DNA of 64,000 nt from an uncultured Gemmatimonadota bacterium (GTDB lineage Bacteria > Latescibacterota > UBA2968 > UBA8231): the NCBI GenBank assembly GCA_903893785.1, contig CAITNQ010000180.1:1-64000 (forward strand), in the 5' to 3' direction. The position numbers were made by a program, and so were the translations under genes. This document shows, one piece after another, positions 35,242-42,903 of the stretch (within the stretch, counting starts at the first letter, position 1; the number at the start of each line of letters is the position of its first letter). The notes beneath the pieces were generated by a model. That model made no database searches and was not told the origin of the DNA. It worked only from the letters and a program-made list of their open reading frames with translations.

Positions 35242-36378
35242 ATGAAGATCACGGCTATTCGCAGCTACATGACGCGGTTCGGCAACCGGCCCCGAGTGCT
35301 GGTCAAGGTCGAAACCGACGCCGGAATCCATGGTTGGGGTGAGGCGTACAACCATGGGCCTGACAAGTCCATCCCACCGATCGTCGACTACATCTTCGAG
35401 ATGATCAAAGGCGAGGACCCGCGTCGCATCGAATTCATCATGCTGAAGCTGTACCAACAGTTCCGTTTTCCGCCCGGGGCCATGGGTCTGGCCGCGTTCT
35501 CGGCGGTGGACCACGCGCTGTGGGATATCTCGGGTAAAGCGGCCGGTTTGCCGGTGTACATGCTGCTGGGCGGGGCCGTACGTGACCGGGTGCGGGTGTA
35601 CACTCACTTCGGCGGCCGCGACGGCGCACAGGCGGCGGAGCAAGCCCGCCGTCTGCACGAAGCCTGGGGTTTCACGGCCTTCAAGACCGGCCCGTATACG
35701 CTGTCGCCAGACAGCCACCGCTGGGGGCTGGTGTGCAGCGGGGCGGCCCGCTACTTCGAGGAGATTCGGCAGCACACACCGGCCGCCTGGGAGTTTGCCT
35801 TTGACGCCCACGCCAAGATCTTCGAGCCCGTGCGTGCCGTGCAGTTGGCGAATGCGCTGGCGCCCTTTGATCCGCTGTTCTTCGAGGAGCCGCTGCGGCC
35901 CGAGCATCTGCCGGCCTGGGAGCGCCTGCGGCCGCAGCTGCAGGTGCCCTTGGCCACTGGCGAGTCGCTTTACTCGCGCTTCGAGTTCCTGGAATTGATG
36001 GCAGCGCGCGGCGCAGATATCATCCAGCCTGATATCTGCGCCTGTGGCGGTCTGCTCGAGATGCGCAAGATCGCCGCCATTGCCGAAGCCCACTACGTCA
36101 CCGTGGCGCCGCATAACCCGATGGGGCCGTTGGCCACCGCCGTGAACCTGCACTTTGCCGCCGCCACGCCCAACTTCACCATCCTGGAGTACCTGCTCCC
36201 GGGCGACAACGCCTGGCTCGACGAGGCCTACGTGCCCGTCGACGGGCACCTGCACCTGCGGCCGGATCGCCCGGGGCTGGGGGTTGAGGTGGACGAAGCA
36301 TTGGTCAGCCGCGACGCGTACCTTCACTGGCAGCGCACCTGCCCGGTGCGACCCGACGGCTCCACAGGTTATATCTGA
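35242..36378 (+). CDS. Enolase-superfamily acid-sugar dehydratase, paralogue 1
   Basis: A 378-residue mandelate racemase/galactonate dehydratase-like enzyme. Metal ligands are Asp188 (FDAHAK), Glu215 (FFEEPL) and Glu241 (ATGESLYS). Candidate catalytic His are His190 and His291 (APHNPMGP). The ATG at 35242 follows ACGGGGGACTG and gives the family N-terminus MKITAIRSY. It most likely dehydrates an aldonic acid. The next gene is a close paralogue beginning 31 bases after the stop, so the pair arose by tandem duplication. Compared with the enzyme at 4269 it belongs to a different subgroup: the motif after the third ligand is GGLLEMRK. Confidence 0.87.
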   Translation: MKITAIRSYMTRFGNRPRVLVKVETDAGIHGWGEAYNHGPDKSIPPIVDYIFEMIKGEDPRRIEFIMLKLYQQFRFPPGAMGLAAFSAVDHALWDISGKAAGLPVYMLLGGAVRDRVRVYTHFGGRDGAQAAEQARRLHEAWGFTAFKTGPYTLSPDSHRWGLVCSGAARYFEEIRQHTPAAWEFAFDAHAKIFEPVRAVQLANALAPFDPLFFEEPLRPEHLPAWERLRPQLQVPLATGESLYSRFEFLELMAARGADIIQPDICACGGLLEMRKIAAIAEAHYVTVAPHNPMGPLATAVNLHFAAATPNFTILEYLLPGDNAWLDEAYVPVDGHLHLRPDRPGLGVEVDEALVSRDAYLHWQRTCPVRPDGSTGYI

Positions 36379-36409
36379 GCCAGCCGCCCTCATCTGCACT
36401 GAGGCCACC

Positions 36410-37555
36410 ATGAAGATCACTGCCATCAAGACCTTCATCGCCCGCCACAGCGGCCGCCCCCGCGGCCTGATCAAGGTGGAAACGGACGAAGGGTTGTACG
36501 GCTGGGGCGAAGCCTACTCGATCGGGCCGGATCTGTCGGTGGAGCCGATCGCCGACTACGTCTTCGAGATGATCAAGGGCGAGGACCCGCGTCGGATCGA
36601 GTACATCATGCTCAAGCTGACGCAGCAGTTCCGCTTCCCGCCCGGCGGCACGGGCCTGGCGGTCATCTCGGCGGTGGACCACGCCCTGTGGGACATTTCG
36701 GGCAGGGCGGCAGGCCTGCCGGTATACATGCTATTGGGAGGCGCGGTGCGGGACCGCATCCGGGTGTACCAGGGCGCCGGCGGCCGCGACGGCCGCGAGA
36801 CCGCCGACCACGCGGCGCGGCTCCATGACGAGTGGGGTTTCACCGCGTTCAAGCTGAGCCCGTACCGCATGGATCCGGACGCCAACCGCTGGGGCCTAGT
36901 GTGCGCGGCCGCCGCCAGGTATTTCGAGGAACTGCGCCACCACGCCCGCGACGAGTTCGAGTTTGCTTTTGACCCTCACGCCAAAATCCTGGAGCCCATT
37001 AAGGCCGTGCAGCTGGCCAATGCCCTGGCGCCCTGGGACCCCTATTTCTTCGAGGAACCGCTGCGGCCTGAGCATGCGCCCGCCTGGGCCCGCCTGCGGC
37101 CGCAGTTGCAGGTGCCCCTGGCGACGGGGGAATCGCTGTACACGCGCTACGAGTTCCTGGACCTGCTGGCCGCCCAGGCCGTGGACATCATCCAGCCCGA
37201 TGTCTGCGTCTGCGGTGGTCTGCTCGAGATGCGCAAGATCGCCGCCCTGGCCGAGGCCCACTACGTGACCGTGGCGCCGCACAACCCCATGAGCCCCGTA
37301 GCCACGGCGGTGAATGTGCATTTTGCGGCGGCGACGCCCAACTTCGTGATCCTGGAGTACATCCTGCCGTTGCACTGCGAGTGGCGCGACTGGGTCGACG
37401 ACCCGTACCTGCCACGCGATGGCTACTTGGAGCTGCGCCCGGACCGGCCCGGTCTAGGCATTGAGGTCAACGAAAAGGCGATCAGCGGCAACCCATATGT
37501 GCACTGGCAGCGCACCTGTTCCCTGCGTCCCGACGGTTCGACGGCGTATATCTGA
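36410..37555 (+). CDS. Enolase-superfamily acid-sugar dehydratase, paralogue 2
   Basis: A 381-residue protein that matches paralogue 1 along nearly its whole length, with roughly three of four residues the same by eye. Ligands are Asp188 (FDPHAK), Glu215 and Glu241; His190 and His291 are also kept. Differences cluster in the capping domain (PYRMDPDANRW versus PYTLSPDSHRW, QGAGGRDGRE versus THFGGRDGAQ), which sets substrate choice. The two enzymes may therefore use related but different acid sugars. GAGG lies 6 bases upstream of the ATG. Confidence 0.87.
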   Translation: MKITAIKTFIARHSGRPRGLIKVETDEGLYGWGEAYSIGPDLSVEPIADYVFEMIKGEDPRRIEYIMLKLTQQFRFPPGGTGLAVISAVDHALWDISGRAAGLPVYMLLGGAVRDRIRVYQGAGGRDGRETADHAARLHDEWGFTAFKLSPYRMDPDANRWGLVCAAAARYFEELRHHARDEFEFAFDPHAKILEPIKAVQLANALAPWDPYFFEEPLRPEHAPAWARLRPQLQVPLATGESLYTRYEFLDLLAAQAVDIIQPDVCVCGGLLEMRKIAALAEAHYVTVAPHNPMSPVATAVNVHFAAATPNFVILEYILPLHCEWRDWVDDPYLPRDGYLELRPDRPGLGIEVNEKAISGNPYVHWQRTCSLRPDGSTAYI

Positions 37556-37572
37556 TCGAGGGAGACGGCGGC

Positions 37573-38112
37573 ATGCTCCGACGCGACGACACGGTACTGG
37601 CCCTGCTGGACGTGCAGGGCCGGTTGGCGACCCTGATGCACGACCGCGAAGCCCTGTACCGCAGTCTGGTGACCCTGGTTCAGGGAGTGCAGGCACTGGG
37701 CCTGCCCATTGTGTGGATGGAGCAGTACCCCAAAGGCCTGGGGCCCACCATTCCGGAGCTGGCCCAACTGCTGAACGGGCAGCAGCCGCTGGAGAAGACC
37801 TGCTTCAGCGCCTGCGGCCTGGCTGCGTTCGTGGCCCAGTTGCGCGCCACCGGGCGGCGGCAGGTGCTGCTGGCCGGCATTGAAACGCACATCTGCGTGT
37901 TTCAGACCGGCCGCGATCTGCTGTCCCTGGGTTACCATGTAGAGGTGGTGACGGACGGCGTGTCGTCGCGTACTGCCGCCAACCGGCAGTTGGCGCTGGA
38001 TCGCCTCAGCGCGGCCGGCGCGTCACTGACATCGGTGGAGATGTGCCTTTTCGAGTTACTGCGCGAGGCCGGGTCGCCGGAGTTCCGACAGATTTCGCAG
38101 CTGGTGAGGTAA
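37573..38112 (+). CDS. Isochorismatase-like cysteine hydrolase
   Basis: A 179-residue protein with the isochorismatase-fold triad: Asp13 (LLDVQG), Lys75 (LEKTCFSA) and Cys108 (GIETHICVFQ). Relatives hydrolyse small amides or act on nicotinamide, isochorismate or ureidoacrylate; YcaC-like members of this length have no settled substrate. It starts 18 bases after the second dehydratase stop (ribosome site GAGGGAGAC) and is probably co-transcribed with it. Its pathway link to the dehydratases is unclear. Confidence 0.85.
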   Translation: MLRRDDTVLALLDVQGRLATLMHDREALYRSLVTLVQGVQALGLPIVWMEQYPKGLGPTIPELAQLLNGQQPLEKTCFSACGLAAFVAQLRATGRRQVLLAGIETHICVFQTGRDLLSLGYHVEVVTDGVSSRTAANRQLALDRLSAAGASLTSVEMCLFELLREAGSPEFRQISQLVR

Positions 38113-38516
38113 GCCCACCCGCAGGGCCGCGCACAGCTATCCGCGGAATCCACGACCTGGTGCCGCGGCATACTTGGCAGAGCTTCAGCGGTGAGGACGG
38201 GGGCAGAACGTTGGCCGGGCGCGGGCCAGGCGGCCGCCAACAGGGACAACCCCCGCAGGCCCGGGCACCCCAGGCAGAAGGCCGGCGGCACGCAGCGCAC
38301 GTGGCGGCAGCGCCAACCGCAGGGCGAACGTCAGGCGGTGGTAAACACCGCGGCAGCCGCGGGTCGGGACACGCCGGGCACAGGGCCGATTGCACTCAGC
38401 GCACGTGGCGGTCGCGGGGTCGGGCTGGGGTGACGGGGGAACCCGCCGGCAGACAGACTACAGCAGCGCGGGGCGGCTACCGGTGGCGCCGCGGTGGCCG
38501 CCACGGCCGCCCAGTC
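38113..38516. other. Gap between convergent genes with a short direct repeat
   Basis: 404 bases with no gene. CAGCGCACGTGGCGG occurs at 38293-38307 and again at 38397-38411. Nothing else was recognised. Confidence 0.5.
38293..38411 (+). repeat. 15-base direct repeat, 104 bases apart
   Basis: CAGCGCACGTGGCGG at 38293-38307 and 38397-38411, with partial similarity beyond both ends. Two copies only. Function unknown. Confidence 0.5.
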
Positions 38517-39893
38517 TCAAGCAGACCGGCCGCCCCACAGGCGGTGGACCAACGCCAGCGCCGCATCGACGACCTGACGGCCACCGGCTGGGCCCACCTG
38601 GCTCCAGGGGCCTAACCGCGTCTCGTACCCGCCTTCCAGAAACGACGTAGGCGTCGACAGGTACCCGGCGTAGTCATTGGCATAGCCGACAACCAGGGCC
38701 CGCGGGGCCGCTGCCTGGGCCTTTATTTCCAGCCCCAACTGGACAAACAGCTCCCCCGGACAGCCGACCAGGGCCACATCGCCCAAGCGGAGCACCTGCA
38801 CGGGTACCCGCATGGGGCGTTGCACGAGCTCCCAGGCGCGCAGGGTCTCGGCCGCCACCCGCAGCCGGGCCGAGGCCGCGGGGGTGTCAGTGGCCTCGGC
38901 AGCGGCCGCGACAGCAGCCTGCGCCGAAGCCAGCTCCTGGCGTAAGGGCACGTCGTCGGGCACGTCGCGGGGTGGCAGCACCACCTGCACCAGGGCCGCG
39001 TCGGCGATCGCCGGCATAGTCGGCGCGTCGTCACCGCGCAACTGGGCCGCGACTTTGAGCAGCTCGCCGCCCAGCATCTGGCCATAGCGCGCCACGGCAC
39101 CAAAATCCGGCCGTTCGCCGCCGCTTCGCGGGTTGATGTCGCCCGCGGCCCCCTGGGTGAACAGGCAGTGCCGACACTCGGCGATCGCGTTCTCGACGAT
39201 GCGGCACGCAGCCCCCGGATAGTCGGCCGACACCAGTGGCTGCACCTGCACACTGACCGGGTGACAGGTGTAGTTGGCCAACAGGGCAAAGGTCCCGTCG
39301 TCCCACTCCACCAGCACCACCCCTACCTCCGGGTCCAACTGGCCCGGCCGATGGACGGCCACGGTCGAGGGACCGCGGGACGGTTCCCAGAAACTGCCGT
39401 CCGCCCGCAACTGGCGGCGGTTCGCGGCCATGTGGGCGAGCTCGCCCCGCCCCTGCTTGAGCCGCGCCGGGCGGCGCCGCGACGCCGCCAAGGCCGTGAC
39501 CTGCGCCAACCGGCGGATCAGGTCCTCCAGCCAGACAACCGCTTCGGGCCGTTCGTACAGGGGCGTCAGGTCAAGGGTTTCGGGCGTCGAGTGGGCATGG
39601 CTGGCGGCCAGCATGACGCGCTCAGGGGCGATTCCGGCCGCCGCCTGAATGGCCCGGCAGGCCTCGTCGCGGAAGTGCCTGTCGGGCCCGAGTACCCGGC
39701 TGCTCAAGCCAATGGCATCCAGGCACACCAACGCCACGGGCCCGGCCCCATCGTCGGCCACCAGGGCGCGGGCAGTCAACGGATCGTGGACGCCGGCAAA
39801 GGGGGCCTGGCGCGGTTCGTAGCCCAGGTACGGGACCGCCAGCGGCGGCGTGATGTCGACGCGGGCGGTCCCGACCTGCAGCACAGAGGCCAT
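38517..39893 (-). CDS. Neutral/alkaline ceramidase-like protein
   Basis: A 458-residue protein of the neutral/non-lysosomal ceramidase N-terminal domain family. VGTARVDITPPLAVPYLGY at the start and ASHAHSTPETLDL (His99 and His101) are diagnostic. NYTCHPVSVQ, CPGELFVQLG (Glu) and NDYAGYLST (Tyr) supply the remaining zinc-site elements. True ceramidases are ~650-780 residues and secreted. This one has no signal peptide and lacks the C-terminal Ig-like domain, like many environmental relatives, so its amide substrate may not be ceramide. It is the third gene of an operon after a glycyl radical enzyme and a GH38 mannosidase, with 8 bases between. Confidence 0.85.
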   Translation of the reverse strand: MASVLQVGTARVDITPPLAVPYLGYEPRQAPFAGVHDPLTARALVADDGAGPVALVCLDAIGLSSRVLGPDRHFRDEACRAIQAAAGIAPERVMLAASHAHSTPETLDLTPLYERPEAVVWLEDLIRRLAQVTALAASRRRPARLKQGRGELAHMAANRRQLRADGSFWEPSRGPSTVAVHRPGQLDPEVGVVLVEWDDGTFALLANYTCHPVSVQVQPLVSADYPGAACRIVENAIAECRHCLFTQGAAGDINPRSGGERPDFGAVARYGQMLGGELLKVAAQLRGDDAPTMPAIADAALVQVVLPPRDVPDDVPLRQELASAQAAVAAAAEATDTPAASARLRVAAETLRAWELVQRPMRVPVQVLRLGDVALVGCPGELFVQLGLEIKAQAAAPRALVVGYANDYAGYLSTPTSFLEGGYETRLGPWSQVGPAGGRQVVDAALALVHRLWGGRSA

Positions 39894-39901
39894 GGGCTGC
39901 T

Positions 39902-42856
39902 TCAGCGCAGGTGCAGACTGAGGATCTGGTGCGGCCGGTAGGGAAGCTCCACGATGCTGTCGTTCAGCTCGAGCACCTCACCGTCGTCTTCGAGCACATT
40001 GCAGGTGACCACGGAGGTGACCGGCAGGCCGATACGCAGTTTGGCCCGGCCCCGTCCACCATGGGCTTCGTACAACCGAAGGACCAGTCCCTGGCCGTCT
40101 TCCGCCTGTTTGACCGTGTCCAGCACCAGACCCGGGTCATCGACGCTGAAGTAACTGATCGGCGCCGGAGCGCCGCTGACCCACTGCACCGGCACGTTGA
40201 AGCGGAAGCCTTCGGCCACCACGCCGCTGTCCTGCCACGAGCCGCGGTGCGGGTAGACCGCGTAGGCGAACTCGTGGTACCCCATGTCGGCTTCTGGATC
40301 GGGCGACTTGGGCGCGCGCAACAGCGTGATGTGCAGCGTGTTGCCGTACGTGTGGTACCCGTACTTGCAGTCGGTGAGCACCGCCACGCCAAAGCCGTGT
40401 TCGGACAGATCGGCCCATTTGTGCCCCGGCACCTCGTACCGCGCCAGGTCGAAAGTGCTGTTGTAGTGCGTCGGGCGCGCCACGTAGCCAAACTGCATCT
40501 CATAGGTGGCGGTCATCGAACGCACGTTGACCGGGAAGCCCACTTTGAGCATGCGGTGGCTCTCGTGCCATTGGACCTGCGTGTGGAACTCGAGCCGCAT
40601 GGCCCCGGCATCGAGGCGCACACGCTGCTTGAGGGCGCTGGCCTGGCCGATCTTGCGGGTGAACTCCACCTCGGCCCGGAGCGGCCCGGCCGTGACCACG
40701 GCCCAACTCTCGGCCGGCAGACAGGGCGCCGCGGTCTCCAGCGCGAAGGGGTCCACATCCCAGGCTTCCCAGTTGGTGGGATGGTCATCGTACATCAGCA
40801 GGCGATTGCCCGGCGACTCGAGCACTTCACGGCCGCCGATCTTCTCCACCAGGCTGATCAGGTCACCCCCCGGATCCAAGGTGGCGCGGATCCGTCCGTT
40901 CTCCAGCACGATCAGGCCGCCCTGCTCCTTGACGGCCACTTCGTCCGGCGAGGCCACTACCTCGCCGATGCCATAGGGTGGCGCGGTGATGAAGGCCAGG
41001 GAGCCATCCGGCCGCGTCGCCACTTCGGCCCGGCGGAACGACGTGGTGTTAACGGGTGCGGCCTCGCCCGGGCTGGCCAGGGCGGCCAGGGCGGCGTCCC
41101 GCAGTTCGCTGCCATCAGCAGCGATGCGATCGTGGTCGCGGGCCGCGTCGGCGTACACCGGCGTGATGGACGAACCGGGCAGGATATCGTGGAATTGGTT
41201 GGTCAGCAGCAGCTGCCACAACTCGCCCAGGGATTGGGTCGGATAGGAGCCGCGACCGAGGTGGCTGGTAACGGCGGCCAGGAACTCCACATCGTGAAGC
41301 ATCTGCTCGCCGCGGCGATTGCCCTTCTTCACCGCGGCCTGGGTGGTATAGGTGCCCCGGTGCAGCTCAAAATAGAGCTCGCCCACTACCCGCGGCAGGT
41401 CCTGGCAGTCGGCCTCCAGGCGGGCGAAGAAATCCTGCGCGCCGCGAATGGCCGTGCGCGGCAGGCCTTGCAGGTCGGCGGCGCGCCGGAGGCGCTCGAG
41501 CATATCGCGCGTCGGACCGCCGCCGCCGTCGCCGATGCCAAAGAGCATGTAGCTGTGGCCGGAGCGATCGTTGTCCCGGTAGTCACGGACCAGGCGGCGC
41601 AACTCCTCGATCGAGGCGTCGGAGTTGTAGGTGTTAGCCGGCGGGAAGTGAGTGAGAATCTCAGTGCCGTCGATACCCGCCCACAGGAAGGTCTGGTGGT
41701 CGGGTTTGTTGAAGTGGTTCCACGACAGTTTCTGGGTCAGGAAGTAGCGAATGCCGGACTGCTGCATGATCTGGGGCAGCTGACCGTTGTACCCGAAGAC
41801 GTCGGGATTCCAAAACTCCTGACACCGGGCCCCGAACTCGCGCTCGAAAAGGGTCTGACCAAAAAGGAACTGCCGGCAGAGCGCCTCACCCGAGGGCACA
41901 TTGCAGTCGGGCTCGACCCAGGTGCCGCCGACCGGGACCCACTGGCCGGCCGCCGCCTTCTCCTTGATGCGGCGATACAGGTCCGGATGGCGCTCCTTCA
42001 TGACCGCGTACTGGACCGCCTGGGAGCAGGCGAATTTGTACTCGGGGTACAAGTCCATGTAGAGCACGGCCGTGCTGAAGGTTCGCACGCACTTGCGCCA
42101 GGTCTCCTCGATGGGCCACAGCCAGGCCGTATCGATGTGGGCATGGCCCACCGCACTCAGTTCGTGCCGGTACGTAGCATTGCGGTGGGTCTGCAGTGCC
42201 GCGACAATGCCGCGGGCCGCGGGCCAGGTGGAGCGATCGGCTGGGTCGAGCAGATTGGCTACCCGATTGAGCTCTGCCAGCAGGTGCCCGCGCCAGTCGG
42301 CCTCCACGCCCTCCTCGCGTTCGAGTCCGGCCAGCACGTGCAGATCCCAGTACAGGTCCCAGGCTTCCTGGTCGAACAACCCCAGGCCACACTGATCGAG
42401 CACGAAGGGCTCCAGCGACCGGTACGGCCGGCCGACCTGGCCGAACAGGCCATTGCAGGCGATTTCCACCTGGAAATCCAGCGCTTGCCCCGGGTACATG
42501 CCGGACTGCAGGGGCACCGCATTGCGGCCCGGGTTGATGCCGCCGATACTGCGGCCGCCGATCCACAAAGTGGCTTCGCTGTGGCTCTCCCAGAGGAAGT
42601 CGACCTGGCCGCCGTCCCAGGCGGCCGGTACCTGCACGCGGCCCCGCACCCAATAGGTCGCCCACTGCGGTCCGAGTAGGCGACCGGCCTGCACCGGCTC
42701 GTACGCCAGCGACTGGGCGGCCTCGTAGGGAATGCGGTCCACGGCCGGGCTGATCTGCAGGTCCGTGACCTGGATCGTCTGCGTATAGATGCACCCCTTG
42801 AGCCGCTCGACCAACTGGCCGATGCGATCGCGAGTGTAGCGCGGGTGCTGCTGCAT
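39902..42856 (-). CDS. GH38 alpha-mannosidase
   Basis: A 984-residue family 38 glycoside hydrolase. An N-terminal beta-sandwich (~60-170) is followed by the catalytic domain with HAHIDTAWLWPIEE (238-251; His240 and Asp242 bind zinc) and the nucleophile Asp352 in WNPDVFGYNGQLPQ. FHDILPGSSI provides the later His. The C-terminal beta-sandwich ends with LELNDSIVELPYRPHQILS, the usual family ending. It would release alpha-linked mannose from glycans or glycolipids in the cytoplasm, as no signal peptide is present. The ATG at 42856 follows GAGGAGGGG by 5 bases. It lies 47 bases after the glycyl radical enzyme. Confidence 0.92.
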   Translation of the reverse strand: MQQHPRYTRDRIGQLVERLKGCIYTQTIQVTDLQISPAVDRIPYEAAQSLAYEPVQAGRLLGPQWATYWVRGRVQVPAAWDGGQVDFLWESHSEATLWIGGRSIGGINPGRNAVPLQSGMYPGQALDFQVEIACNGLFGQVGRPYRSLEPFVLDQCGLGLFDQEAWDLYWDLHVLAGLEREEGVEADWRGHLLAELNRVANLLDPADRSTWPAARGIVAALQTHRNATYRHELSAVGHAHIDTAWLWPIEETWRKCVRTFSTAVLYMDLYPEYKFACSQAVQYAVMKERHPDLYRRIKEKAAAGQWVPVGGTWVEPDCNVPSGEALCRQFLFGQTLFEREFGARCQEFWNPDVFGYNGQLPQIMQQSGIRYFLTQKLSWNHFNKPDHQTFLWAGIDGTEILTHFPPANTYNSDASIEELRRLVRDYRDNDRSGHSYMLFGIGDGGGGPTRDMLERLRRAADLQGLPRTAIRGAQDFFARLEADCQDLPRVVGELYFELHRGTYTTQAAVKKGNRRGEQMLHDVEFLAAVTSHLGRGSYPTQSLGELWQLLLTNQFHDILPGSSITPVYADAARDHDRIAADGSELRDAALAALASPGEAAPVNTTSFRRAEVATRPDGSLAFITAPPYGIGEVVASPDEVAVKEQGGLIVLENGRIRATLDPGGDLISLVEKIGGREVLESPGNRLLMYDDHPTNWEAWDVDPFALETAAPCLPAESWAVVTAGPLRAEVEFTRKIGQASALKQRVRLDAGAMRLEFHTQVQWHESHRMLKVGFPVNVRSMTATYEMQFGYVARPTHYNSTFDLARYEVPGHKWADLSEHGFGVAVLTDCKYGYHTYGNTLHITLLRAPKSPDPEADMGYHEFAYAVYPHRGSWQDSGVVAEGFRFNVPVQWVSGAPAPISYFSVDDPGLVLDTVKQAEDGQGLVLRLYEAHGGRGRAKLRIGLPVTSVVTCNVLEDDGEVLELNDSIVELPYRPHQILSLHLR

Positions 42857-42903
42857 GGAACCCCTCCTCAGGGCGTCAGGTAATCGATGGGATCTGCACG
42901 GGC

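Noticed and set aside
39911..42679. Very long open frame on the plus strand opposite the GH38 mannosidase
   Set aside because: It mirrors the mannosidase codons, lacks any domain pattern and is rich in His/Gln/Val as expected for an antisense frame in GC-rich DNA.
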